A stretch of 42,170 nucleotides of DNA from Micromonospora sp. KC213 (GTDB lineage Bacteria > Actinomycetota > Actinomycetes > Mycobacteriales > Micromonosporaceae), in the NCBI RefSeq assembly GCF_004348325.1, contig NZ_SMKF01000030.1:1-42170 (forward strand), read 5' to 3'. This document shows positions 26,285 through 34,263 of this stretch, one piece after another. The position numbers and the translations under genes are program-made. Position 1 is the stretch's first letter. Each line of letters begins with the position of its first letter. The notes under the pieces were generated by a model. The model saw nothing but the letters and a program-made list of their open reading frames with translations. It was not told the DNA's origin and ran no database searches.

Positions 26285-26905
26285 TCATGAAGATGCGGAT
26301 TGCGGCGAGTTCGGCGGCTTGGCCTTCTGCGGATAGATCGTCTCGTGGCGGGCCAGCATGGCGACGAACTCGCCGATCTTCCGCTCGCGGGTCTGCGCCC
26401 GTTTGACGGCATTGAGTCGGTGGATGAGGGCGAACCGGTTGGTCTGGGTGAGTACGTCGAACATGGCCTGGGCGGCGGGGTCGGCGGCGATGGCAGCGAG
26501 GAGGTCGGCCGGCACCTCGGCTTCCGACGGCGGGGCGTAGGCCGCCGCCCACCGCCCGTCCGCCTTCGCGGCTTCCACCGCGGCGCGGCCTGGGGGCAGC
26601 ATTCGCCCCTGCGCCTCCAGGCGGGCCACGTTGGCAACGTTGCGTTGTGACCAGGAACTGCGGGGCCGGCGAGGGGTGAACCGGATCCACGAGGTCTCCT
26701 GGTCCCGTTTACGGGCCTGCCCGTCGATCCAACCGAAGCACAGGGCCTCGTCGACCGCCTGCTGCCAGGTCAGCGTCGTGACGGTGCCGCCCTTCCTAGT
26801 CAGGGCGAGCCAGACGCCGGGCGACGTGGCGTGGTTGGCCGACAACCATGCGCGCAGCGCGTCGGCGTCCGCGACGATCAACTCATCCAGTTCGACGCTC
26901 GCCAT
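26285..26905 (-). CDS. YdeI/OmdA family protein (bacteriocin-protection family)
   Basis: 206 residues. The N-terminal part has the family pattern LRAWLSANHATSPGVWLALT, then the highly conserved ALCFGWIDGQ and WIRFTPRRPRSSWSQRNV, and the C-terminal helical block ends KIGEFVAMLARHETIYP. This corresponds to the family named for Salmonella YdeI (OmpD-associated), linked there to resistance to cationic antimicrobial peptides; the biochemical function in actinomycetes is unknown. ATG 26905 is the only reasonable start. It is convergent with the Rhs gene and not part of its operon. Confidence 0.88.
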   Translation of the reverse strand: MASVELDELIVADADALRAWLSANHATSPGVWLALTRKGGTVTTLTWQQAVDEALCFGWIDGQARKRDQETSWIRFTPRRPRSSWSQRNVANVARLEAQGRMLPPGRAAVEAAKADGRWAAAYAPPSEAEVPADLLAAIAADPAAQAMFDVLTQTNRFALIHRLNAVKRAQTRERKIGEFVAMLARHETIYPQKAKPPNSPQSASS

Positions 26906-27081
26906 GACGGCAGGCTAGCCGATACGACCTAGCCACAGCCTCTGCCTGGCAACCAGCCCGAACCGCCGGGCTGCCGACGCACCGGTCGCTCGGCGAGTCG
27001 GGGCAGGACCTCGGTTCTCGGGACGATCTCGTCGTCGGGGTGCGCGTCTCGGCTTGCCCACCAGCCGCCGCACGGTCCGCC

Positions 27082-27880
27082 CTAGGCCAGGTCACGCGCC
27101 GACGCGGCGCGCCGTGGCGTCCGTTTGCGTTGCCAGGCGCCGATCACCACGGCCGCCAGCAGCCATGTGGCGAGTAGGACCAGTACGGTGACGCGGACCG
27201 TCGCTCCGGCCACGGACGCGCTCAGGGTGGTGAGGTTCGTGCCGGCGTGCAGCAGGATCGCGAGCAGTGCGCTGCCGCCGGTGCGTTGGAAGACCCAGGT
27301 GTAGACGACGGCCACGGCCGGCAGCTCCAGGAGCAACGCCCAGGGGAGCGCCCGGCCACCTGCAGGCCCTCGGTGAAGAACAGCGGCAGGTGCCACAGTG
27401 CCCAGAGCAGGCCGAGCAGGACGCTCGCCAGGACCGGGCCGTAGCGGTCCAGCATCCGGGGCAGGGCAAACCCGCGCCACCCTGTCTCCTCGCCCAGGCC
27501 GTCGGTCAACGCCAGGACCGGCACCAGCACCGCCGCTGAGGCGACACCCTGCTCGAGCATCATCGGGCGGCCGAGTTCACCGGACCACCCGGCGGCGGCC
27601 GTGGCCGCCCACACCAGCGCCCAGAACGCCGCCGAGCCAACCAGCACCAGCACGTACCACTGCCAACCGACCCGCCAGCGGGTCAGCCGGGCACCGAGGT
27701 CGCGCAGGGCGCCCCCGCCTACGAGCGCAGCTGTCAGGACGGCGGCGATGGCGGCATCCAGGTCCAGAACGTGCCGACGGTCGTGGCCAGCCCTCGGGTG
27801 CCACGGCGCGAGGAACCCACACGGCCCAGGTCAGCAGGAACGCCAGCAGGAAGAACGTCGTCGTGGAAATTGACCGGCAA
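27082..27880 (-). pseudogene. CPBP (CAAX/Abi) family intramembrane metalloprotease, broken by frameshifts
   Basis: Three minus-strand frames together give one membrane protein. The N-terminal helix FFLLAFLLTWAVWVPRA is near 27800-27860. A second frame starts near 27775 with AAIAAVLTAALVGG, continues through YVLVLVGSAAFWALVW, and carries the metal motifs EETGWRG and ALWHLPLFF. A third frame, after about 27355, has TWVFQRTGGSALLAILLHAGTN and the last helices. The first shift lies about 27770-27800, the second about 27350-27365. The HxxxN-type final motif is in the third frame, so no single frame gives a complete protease. CPBP proteins process prenylated proteins or give bacteriocin self-immunity. 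Either the gene is decaying or the assembly has two indel errors in GC-rich DNA. Confidence 0.75.
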
Positions 27881-28051
27881 GAGTGCGCACGCCGCTCAGT
27901 ACCACGGTCCAGCGGCACGGCAAACAGTCCCCCGCGACCTTGATGACGTCGACCGTTGCGAGGAATCGTCAACGGCTGCGGACGGGGTGCCGCGACCGGC
28001 CAGCGTTCCCAGCTCGGCAGTGTTCGGCGCAGGGCAAGGATGGCCGGTCGA

Positions 28052-28414
28052 TCACGTCGCGAACAGCGGAGCCAGGTCGACGAAGATGCGGTAGTCGGTG
28101 ATCAGGCCGGCGCCGTCCCGCGTCCAGATCGACACGGCCGGGACGGTCACCGTCCTGCCGTCCAGCCGGTGGTAGTCGACGGCCAGCTCGACCACCGTGT
28201 CGGCGGCCACCTCCCAGTGGTTGACGATGTGGTGACGCAGGCTGCGGATGCTGGCGAAGAAGCCGGTGACGCCTTCGGCGATGGCCGGCCGACCGAGCAC
28301 CGGCTCGGCGTTGCCGAAGGTGAAGCGGCCGTCGGGTGCGAACAGCGCGGCGAAGCCGTCGGCGTCGCGGTGGTCGACGAGCGCGAAGACCTGGCTGATG
28401 ACGTCGGTGGGCAT
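28052..28414 (-). CDS. SnoaL/NTF2-like small protein
   Basis: 120 residues with the cone-shaped alpha+beta barrel pattern of the SnoaL-like/NTF2 superfamily: FALVDHRDADGFAALFAPDG at the start, a FGNAEPVLGRPAI loop, then strands ending VSIWTRDGAGLITDYRIF. Members are cyclases, isomerases, hydroxylase-like or merely ligand-binding; nothing here decides which. AGGAGG is four bases before ATG 28414 and overlaps the stop region of the amidohydrolase gene nine bases upstream, so this is the last gene of the ten-gene men operon. A 170-base gap separates it from the pseudogene beyond. Confidence 0.85.
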   Translation of the reverse strand: MPTDVISQVFALVDHRDADGFAALFAPDGRFTFGNAEPVLGRPAIAEGVTGFFASIRSLRHHIVNHWEVAADTVVELAVDYHRLDGRTVTVPAVSIWTRDGAGLITDYRIFVDLAPLFAT

Positions 28415-28423
28415 GATGCCTCC

Positions 28424-29431
28424 TCAGCGTGACACGACGGGGTGCGCCGTCGCCTGCGGCAGCAGGCGTGGGAACAGGCCGCCGGCGTTGCCGCCGGCGA
28501 TCCGGTCGAGCAGGTGCGGGGTTGCGGCGTGCAAGCGGTACAGCCGGGTCCAGCTCTGCCCGGCGTGCTCGGCGGGCATGAAGGGGAAGTCGGTACCGAA
28601 CACCACCCGGCTGGGGTCGGCCAGCGCGTGCAGGCTCGGCAGGGTGTACGGGTTGGCTGACAGCGCCGTGTCGAAGTAGAGGCGCTGCAGCGCGCCGACC
28701 GGGTCGGCCGGCAGCCGGTGGGCGACCGCGGGGCTGATCACCGCCGCGTCGGCGAGCCGGCCGGCGAGGAACGGCACCGTCCCGCCGGCGTGCGCCACGA
28801 TGAGCCGGAGTCCGGGATAGCGGTCCAGCGCGCCGGCGTAGAGCAGGTTGGCGATCGTGCGGGTGGTGTCGAACGGGAACTCGTAGACCGACGCCGGCAG
28901 GTCGAACGTGGGCTGGTCCCGTCCGGCCGGGCGGGCCGGGTGCAGGAACGTCGGTACCTGCCGGCGGTCCAGCTCGGCCAGCACTGGCTCGAACGCGGGG
29001 TCGCCCAGGTACTCGCCCCGGTAGTTGGTCAGCAGCCCGATCCCGTCGAGCCGCAGCACGTCGAGGGCGTACGCCAGCTCGTCGAGCGCGGCGTCGATGT
29101 CGGGCAGCGGCAGCACGGCGAACGCCCCGAACCGGGTCGGCGTGTCCGCCACCAGCCCGGCGAGGTACTCGTTGAGCTGCCGGGCGAGCCGGCGGGCGAG
29201 ATCCGCGTCGGCGAAGTGCACGCCGGGCTCGGTGATCGACACCACGGCGGCGCCGATGCCCAGCCCGTCCATCATCGCGAGGCTGGTCGCGGGCGACCAG
29301 TCGGGGTAAGCCACGCCGGGGATGGGCCTCAGCAGGCCGGCCGACTCCAGGACGGCGCGGTAGAAGCCGGGGACGACGTGATGATGCACATCGATCGCTG
29401 GGCCGGTTACGGCCAGCTCCGGGCCGGTCAC
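28424..29431 (-). CDS. ACMSD-type metal-dependent amidohydrolase (probable aromatic decarboxylase or hydrolase)
   Basis: 335 residues from GTG 29431, which overlaps the methyltransferase stop by four bases (GTGA). The amidohydrolase-2 barrel is evident: AIDVHHHVVP (HxH metal site) at the N-terminus, PTFLHPARP, RLIVAHAGGTVPFLAGR (metal His) and FGTDFPFMP (catalytic Asp). This subfamily includes non-oxidative decarboxylases of ortho-hydroxy aromatic acids (gamma-resorcylate, salicylate, ACMS decarboxylases) as well as lactone and amide hydrolases. In an operon that makes 1,4-dihydroxy-2-naphthoyl-CoA, decarboxylation of a hydroxynaphthoate is an attractive role, but this is inference. Confidence 0.88.
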   Translation of the reverse strand: MTGPELAVTGPAIDVHHHVVPGFYRAVLESAGLLRPIPGVAYPDWSPATSLAMMDGLGIGAAVVSITEPGVHFADADLARRLARQLNEYLAGLVADTPTRFGAFAVLPLPDIDAALDELAYALDVLRLDGIGLLTNYRGEYLGDPAFEPVLAELDRRQVPTFLHPARPAGRDQPTFDLPASVYEFPFDTTRTIANLLYAGALDRYPGLRLIVAHAGGTVPFLAGRLADAAVISPAVAHRLPADPVGALQRLYFDTALSANPYTLPSLHALADPSRVVFGTDFPFMPAEHAGQSWTRLYRLHAATPHLLDRIAGGNAGGLFPRLLPQATAHPVVSR

Positions 29432-30120
29432 GGCCGTACCCCGTAGTGCAGCGCGACGGCTCCCCCGGTCAGGTTGGTCCAGCCGACCTCGGCCCAGCCC
29501 GCCGCGCGGAGCAGCCCGGCCAGCTCGGGCTGGCGGTGCCAGGCGTTGATGGACTCCCACAGGTAGACGTATGCCTGGGGGTTGGTGCTGACGAGGCGGG
29601 CGATCAACGGCACGACACGACGCAGGTAGCCCAGCCACAGGCGGTGCGCCACCGGGTTCGGCGGATGGCTGAAGTCGCAGACCACCAACCGTCCGCCCGG
29701 CCGGCAGACCCGGCGCATCTCGGCGAGCACCCGCCCCACGTCGGCCGTGTTGCGCAGCCCGAAGGACATGGTCACCACGTCGAAGCTGGCATCGGCGAAC
29801 GGCAACCGCAGCGCATCCCCCGCGACGAACCGGGCCATCCCGACGCGGCGCCGCCCGATCCGCAGCATCCCCAGGGAGAAGTCGCAGCCCACCACCCGTA
29901 CGCCGGGGCGGTGCACTGCGATCGTGGAGCTGCCCGTACCGGCGGCGACGTCGAGCACGCGGTGCCCCGCCCGGACTCCGGCCACCCGGGCGGCCGCCCG
30001 GCCCCACGCGCCGGTGCGGCCGAGCCAGATCGCCGCGCGAGTGCGGTCGTACCCCTCGGCGACCTCGTCGAACATCGCCGAGACCTGCCGTTCGTTCTTG
30101 TCGAGCTGGGCGCGGACCAT
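29428..30120 (-). CDS. UbiE/MenG-type SAM-dependent methyltransferase
   Basis: 230 residues. Motif I is VLDVAAGTGSS, followed by VVGCDFSLGMLRIG, the UbiE-specific MSFGLRNTADV, an EMRRVCRPGGRL post-motif and ESINAWHRQPELAGLLRAAGW, which is the UbiE C-terminal signature. UbiE/MenG enzymes C-methylate demethylmenaquinol at ring carbon 2, using SAM at the membrane. The men context supports this; because no prenyltransferase is in the operon, a non-prenylated quinol could also be the substrate. AAGGAG lies seven bases before ATG 30120 and overlaps the VOC gene's TAA stop. Confidence 0.9.
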   Translation of the reverse strand: MVRAQLDKNERQVSAMFDEVAEGYDRTRAAIWLGRTGAWGRAAARVAGVRAGHRVLDVAAGTGSSTIAVHRPGVRVVGCDFSLGMLRIGRRRVGMARFVAGDALRLPFADASFDVVTMSFGLRNTADVGRVLAEMRRVCRPGGRLVVCDFSHPPNPVAHRLWLGYLRRVVPLIARLVSTNPQAYVYLWESINAWHRQPELAGLLRAAGWAEVGWTNLTGGAVALHYGVRP

Positions 30121-30131
30121 GCGGGGACTCC

Positions 30132-30548
30132 TTACTTCTCGGCCGGTACGGCGAAGAATTCGAGCTGGATGTGGTCCGGGTCGCGGAAGACCAGGACGGC
30201 GTTACGCGGGTCGAGCGTGGCCGGCGCGACCGGCGAGTACGGCACGCCCAGCGCGTCGAGGTGGGCCGCCCAGGCGTCGAGCTCGGCCCGGCCGTTGACG
30301 GCGAAGGCCAGGTGATCCAGGCCGGGCCGGCGCTCGTCGAAGCGTTCGGGCGGGGCACCCCGGTGCTCGACGACGCCGACGAGGATCCGGGCGGCACGGT
30401 CGGCCAAAATGATCTTGCACCGCTCGCCGCCACCCTCCTCGAACCGCACCACGATGCGCAGCCCGAGCACCTCGGCGTACCAGTCAGCACTGCGCGCGGC
30501 ATCGGTGACGGTCAGTGCCACGTGCTGCACCCCGGCAAGCTCAGGCAT
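30132..30548 (-). CDS. VOC-superfamily (glyoxalase/dioxygenase fold) protein
   Basis: 138 residues from ATG 30548. Two beta-alpha-beta-beta-beta modules are visible: GVQHVALTVTDAARSADWYAEVLGL at the start and GLDHLAFAVNGRAELDAW in the second half, closing with VLVFRDPDHIQLEFF. The His of each module and the final Glu are at the expected metal-binding positions, so a metal-dependent isomerase, lyase or dioxygenase is possible. It overlaps the Trm112-like gene by eight bases. Its place in a men operon is unusual and its substrate unknown. Confidence 0.87.
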   Translation of the reverse strand: MPELAGVQHVALTVTDAARSADWYAEVLGLRIVVRFEEGGGERCKIILADRAARILVGVVEHRGAPPERFDERRPGLDHLAFAVNGRAELDAWAAHLDALGVPYSPVAPATLDPRNAVLVFRDPDHIQLEFFAVPAEK

Positions 30549-30753
30549 CACATGTGTCCTCGCCGGTCGCGCCGCCCGACGGGCGGCCCCGGTCGAGCAG
30601 CAGCACCGGGATGCCGTCGACGATGTCGTACGCGCGGCCACAGCCGGTGCAGGTCAGCGTCCGGCCGTCGGGATCGGCGCGCAGCGGCGCGTGGTCGGTG
30701 TCCGGGCAGGCGAGCACGTCGAGCAGGTCGGGGTCGAGGGCGAGGTTGGGCAT
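30541..30753 (-). CDS. Trm112-like small zinc-ribbon protein
   Basis: 70 residues; AGGAG precedes ATG 30753 by six bases. The sequence has LLDVLACPDTD near the start and LTCTGCGRAYDIVDGIPVLL, giving the Trm112/UPF0434 zinc-ribbon pattern with Cys16, Cys35 and Cys38. Trm112 proteins activate class I methyltransferases by heterodimer formation. It sits two genes upstream of the MenG-type methyltransferase, so an accessory role for that enzyme is worth testing, though in bacteria partners are poorly known. Confidence 0.88.
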   Translation of the reverse strand: MPNLALDPDLLDVLACPDTDHAPLRADPDGRTLTCTGCGRAYDIVDGIPVLLLDRGRPSGGATGEDTCDA

Positions 30754-30776
30754 GGCGTACTCCTGTCGTGAGGGGG

Positions 30777-32474
30777 TCAGAGCGCGGCGTCCAGCGCCGT
30801 GGCGACGTCCCGGCGGAGCCGTCGGTGCAGTACCGCGTTGGGCTCCCGGGCGGTACGGACCTCGACGATCCGTGCACCCGGGCGGGCGAGCTGGTAGGCC
30901 AGGTGACCGGGCTCGTCGACGCGGGCGTACCGCCAGCCGGCGGCGGCGGCGACGTGGGCCAGCTCGGCGCCGTGCGGCGTACCGAACAGCTCCTCGAAAC
31001 CGTCGTCGGTCCCGGCGGCTTCGAGCAGCGAGAAGATTCCGCCGCCGTCGTTGTTGACGACGACGAGCGTCAGGTCGGGTGCCGGCCCGGAGCCGAGCAG
31101 CAGGCCGTTCTGGTCGTGCAGGAACGACAGGTCGCCGAGCAGCCCGTACGCCCGGCCGCCGCCCCGCTCCCGGTGCGCCAGCGCGGCGCCGATCGCGGTC
31201 GAGACCGCGCCGTCGATGCCGGCGAGTCCGCGGTTGGCCAGCACGGTCAGTCCGGCCCGCGGTCGCATGGTCCGCTCCAGGTCGCGGATCGGCATGCTGG
31301 CGGCCACGAACAGCAGGCCACCATCGGGTACCCGCGTCGCCACATCCCGGGCCACCCGCGGCTCGGTCAGTCCGCTTACGTCCAGCACACCGTCCAGGGC
31401 GGCGCAGGCCACCCGGTCCAGCGCCTGCCAGCGGGCCAGCCACGCCGGGTCGCGCGGACCGGTCAGGAGCGGCCGATCCAGCGCCGGCACGACCAGCGCC
31501 GCGTCCCGGGTGGGGTCGTCCCACGCCGGGTGTGGGTCGACGACCGTGTTCGGTACGTCGCCGTAGCGTCCCAGCAGTTCCCGGGACAGGCCGGGACGGC
31601 CGTACGTGACGATCGCCTCGGGGGCCAGCTCGGCGCGGATCGCCGGGTGGGCCAACAGGTCCACATAGGACGTCAGTGCGTGCGGGCCGCGCCGGGCGCT
31701 GCTGTGCGGCTCGGCGAGCAGTGGCCAGCCGGCCGCCTCGGCGAACGCGACCGCCCCGGCAGCGTCCGCGCCGGCGCCGGCCACCACCAGCCCGCGCGGG
31801 GGTACGACGAGATCCGTCACCGGCGGTGCGGCGGGCGACACGACGGTCCACGCTTCGCCGCCGGCCCGCCCGTCGAGCGGCTCGGGCCACGGGGCCGGCG
31901 TACCGTCCAGGCGCGCCTCCCGCAGCGCCACGTTCACGTGCACCGACCCGGTACGGGCCGCATCGACCGCCCGGCTCACCACCGAGCGCCAGTACCGTAC
32001 CTGCCCACGCCGCCGTTCCGGCACGCCCAGATCGATGAACAGACGCACGGACGCGCCGTACAGCTTGGTCTGGTCGGCCGTCTGGTTGGCGCCGGTGCCG
32101 CGCAGCTCCGGCGGCCGGTCCGCGGTGAGCACGATGAGCGGCACCCGGTCGTGGTGCGCCTCCAGGACGGCGGGGTACAGGTTCGCCGCGGCCGTACCGG
32201 AGGTGCACACCACGGCGGCGGGACGGCCGCTGGCCCGGGCCAGACCGATCGCCAGGTAGCCGGCGGAGCGCTCGTCGACCCGCACGTGCACGACGATGCG
32301 GGGATGTGCCCACAGCGCACGGGCCAGCGGGGCCGAACGGGAGCCCGGCGAGACCACCGCGTCGGTGACCCCGCACCGGCTCAGCTCGTCGGCCAGCACC
32401 GTGGCGAGTGCGGTCGCCGGATCGAGCGTCAAGCCGTCCACAGCAGATCCGCCGGGCACTGTCGTCACTGACAT
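30777..32474 (-). CDS. menD: MenD, 2-succinyl-5-enolpyruvyl-6-hydroxy-3-cyclohexene-1-carboxylate synthase
   Basis: 565 residues; GAGGAG lies five bases before ATG 32474, inside the end of menC (10-base overlap). A thiamin-diphosphate enzyme: VVSPGSRSAPLARAL and the conserved Glu of VDERSAGYLAIGLA in the N-terminal Pyr domain, VLTADRPPELRGTGANQT (a MenD signature), and in the PP domain the GD...NN motif GDLSFLHDQNGLLLG...VVVNNDGGGIFSLL, which binds Mg-ThDP. It joins isochorismate with 2-oxoglutarate, with loss of CO2, at the committed step of the classical menaquinone route. Length and motif order are normal for the family. Confidence 0.96.
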   Translation of the reverse strand: MSVTTVPGGSAVDGLTLDPATALATVLADELSRCGVTDAVVSPGSRSAPLARALWAHPRIVVHVRVDERSAGYLAIGLARASGRPAAVVCTSGTAAANLYPAVLEAHHDRVPLIVLTADRPPELRGTGANQTADQTKLYGASVRLFIDLGVPERRRGQVRYWRSVVSRAVDAARTGSVHVNVALREARLDGTPAPWPEPLDGRAGGEAWTVVSPAAPPVTDLVVPPRGLVVAGAGADAAGAVAFAEAAGWPLLAEPHSSARRGPHALTSYVDLLAHPAIRAELAPEAIVTYGRPGLSRELLGRYGDVPNTVVDPHPAWDDPTRDAALVVPALDRPLLTGPRDPAWLARWQALDRVACAALDGVLDVSGLTEPRVARDVATRVPDGGLLFVAASMPIRDLERTMRPRAGLTVLANRGLAGIDGAVSTAIGAALAHRERGGGRAYGLLGDLSFLHDQNGLLLGSGPAPDLTLVVVNNDGGGIFSLLEAAGTDDGFEELFGTPHGAELAHVAAAAGWRYARVDEPGHLAYQLARPGARIVEVRTAREPNAVLHRRLRRDVATALDAAL

Positions 32475-33448
32475 GCCTGCTCCTCGACCGGCTCGGCGGG
32501 ACGGACCATCTCGCGGTGGGTTTCGGCGACCCGGCGCAGCCACCAGCGGGTGCGTTCCGGATCGGCGGGCCGGGACCGCGTCAGCCGCACGGCGTCGATG
32601 GCGGGCCTGCGTACCGGAATCTCCCCCGTGACGGGAACCAGCGGATCGACGACCGGGTCGTCCGCGAGCAGCCGCGCGGTGCCCAGACCACAGGCGTACG
32701 GCAGCGCCGGCAGCGCCGCCGCGAGCGCCACCCCGGCCGCGAGGCCGACCGAGGTCTCCAGCGCCGATGACACCACCGCGGGCAGGCCGGCCGCCTCGGC
32801 GACCCGCAGAGCTCGGCGGACCCCGCCCAGCGGCTGCACCTTGAGGACGACGATGTCGGCCGCGGCGCGCAGGCCGACGATCCGGGTCGGGTCGGCGGCG
32901 AGCCGGACCGCCTCGTCGGCGGCGACCGGCACGTCCACGCGCCGGCGTACCGCCGCCAGCTCGGCCAGGCTCCGGCACGGTTGCTCGACGTACTGCAGAC
33001 CGACCCGGTCCAGCAGGCGGATCATGCGTACCGCCCGCTCCACCTCCCATGCGCCGTTGGCGTCGACCCGGATTGCGCCCCCCGGCCCGAGCGCGTCCCG
33101 GACCGCCTGCACGCGATCGAGGTCGTCGCCGGCACTCTGGCCCGGCTCCCCGACCTTCACCTTGGCGGTACGGCAGCCGCCCGACGCCCGCACGATCGCC
33201 TGCGCCCGCTCCGGCCCCACCGCGGGTACGGTCACGTTCACCGGCACCGAGGTGCGCACCGGCGCCGGCCAGCCCTCATCCGTCGCCTCCCGGCAGGCGG
33301 CCAGCCAGCGCGCCGAGGCCCCGCTGCCGTAGTCGAGGAACGGGGAGAACTCGCCCCACCCGTGCGGGCCGTGCATCAGCACGCCCTCCCGTACGGTGAT
33401 GCCGCGGAACCGGGTACGCAGCGGGATCGCATACGCGTAGGCGGCCAT
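32465..33448 (-). CDS. menC: MenC, o-succinylbenzoate synthase
   Basis: 327 residues from ATG 33448, whose A is shared with the menB stop (TGATG); GTG 33451 is an alternative one codon earlier. An enolase-superfamily barrel: catalytic Lys in TAKVKVGE, metal ligands in RVDANGAW, EQPC and ADEAVR, and the second catalytic Lys in VVLKVQPLGG. It dehydrates SHCHC to o-succinylbenzoate. The protein is short at its capping domain, as usual for actinomycete MenC. No strong ribosome site is visible, consistent with translational coupling to menB. Confidence 0.95.
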   Translation of the reverse strand: MAAYAYAIPLRTRFRGITVREGVLMHGPHGWGEFSPFLDYGSGASARWLAACREATDEGWPAPVRTSVPVNVTVPAVGPERAQAIVRASGGCRTAKVKVGEPGQSAGDDLDRVQAVRDALGPGGAIRVDANGAWEVERAVRMIRLLDRVGLQYVEQPCRSLAELAAVRRRVDVPVAADEAVRLAADPTRIVGLRAAADIVVLKVQPLGGVRRALRVAEAAGLPAVVSSALETSVGLAAGVALAAALPALPYACGLGTARLLADDPVVDPLVPVTGEIPVRRPAIDAVRLTRSRPADPERTRWWLRRVAETHREMVRPAEPVEEQACQ

Positions 33449-34263
33449 CACGGCCGTCGCGGAAAGCGGGCAAAGTCCGGCTCACGCCGGGACACGTACG
33501 CGTCGCGACCCTCCTGAGCCTCCTCGCTGAGGTAGTACAGCAGCGTGGCGTCACCGGCGAGCTGCTGCACCCCGGCCAGCCCGTCGTCGGCGGCGTTGAG
33601 TGACGCCTTCAGCAGACGCAGCGACAGCGGCGAGTGCCGCAGCATCTGCCGGCACCAGGTGACCGTCTCGTCCTCGAGCCGCTCCACCGGAACGACGGCG
33701 TTGACCAGGCCCCAGTCCAGGGCCTGCTGGGCGTCGTACTGCCGGCACATGAACCAGATCTCCCGGGCCCGCTTCTGCCCGACCGTACGGGCGAGCAGGC
33801 CGCTGCCGTACCCGCCGTCGAACGAGCCCACGCGCGGGCCGGTCTGGCCGAAGCGGGCGTTGTCCGCCGCGATGGTCAGATCGCAGACCAGGTGCAGCAC
33901 GTGCCCGCCACCGATCGCGTACCCGGCCACCATGGCGACCACCGGCTTGGGTGTACGCCGGATCTGCACCTGCAGGTCCAGCACGTTCAGCCGCTCGGTG
34001 CCGTGCACGTCGCGGTACCCGCCGTCGCCGCGGACACGCTGGTCGCCGCCCGAGCAGAACGCCTGGTCGCCGGCGCCGGTCAGGATGATCGCGCCGACCG
34101 ACGGGTCGTCGCGCGCCTCGTCGAAGGCGCGGCACAGCTCGCTGACGGTGGTCGGGCGGAAGGCGTTGCGTACCTCAGGACGGTTGATGGTGATCTTCGC
34201 GATGCCGTCCGCCAGCTCGTAGCGGATGTCCTCATAGTCGCCCTTGGCGTTCCAGATGGTCAC
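33448..34263 (-). CDS. menB: MenB, 1,4-dihydroxy-2-naphthoyl-CoA synthase
   Basis: 271 residues; GTG 34263 with GAGGAG eight bases upstream, overlapping the menE stop (GTGA). It is a crotonase-fold protein with the MenB hallmarks: [25 protein letters not shown] (oxyanion hole), [35 protein letters not shown] and the C-terminal [15 protein letters not shown]. It closes the second ring of o-succinylbenzoyl-CoA by an intramolecular Claisen condensation. Length and motifs are standard. Confidence 0.97.
   Translation of the reverse strand: MTIWNAKGDYEDIRYELADGIAKITINRPEVRNAFRPTTVSELCRAFDEARDDPSVGAIILTGAGDQAFCSGGDQRVRGDGGYRDVHGTERLNVLDLQVQIRRTPKPVVAMVAGYAIGGGHVLHLVCDLTIAADNARFGQTGPRVGSFDGGYGSGLLARTVGQKRAREIWFMCRQYDAQQALDWGLVNAVVPVERLEDETVTWCRQMLRHSPLSLRLLKASLNAADDGLAGVQQLAGDATLLYYLSEEAQEGRDAYVSRREPDFARFPRRP

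Noticed and set aside
26052..26336. Possible immunity gene downstream of Rhs
   Set aside because: It runs antisense into the YdeI-family gene, lacks a convincing ribosome site and resembles no known protein.
28424..30502. 692-codon minus-strand frame that seems to fuse methyltransferase and amidohydrolase
   Set aside because: Only the part from 29431 is the amidohydrolase; the upstream part is an out-of-frame reading of the methyltransferase and VOC genes.
30541..32376. 611-codon minus-strand frame spanning menD and the Trm112-like gene
   Set aside because: Only its last 70 codons are real (Trm112-like); the rest is an out-of-frame shadow of menD.
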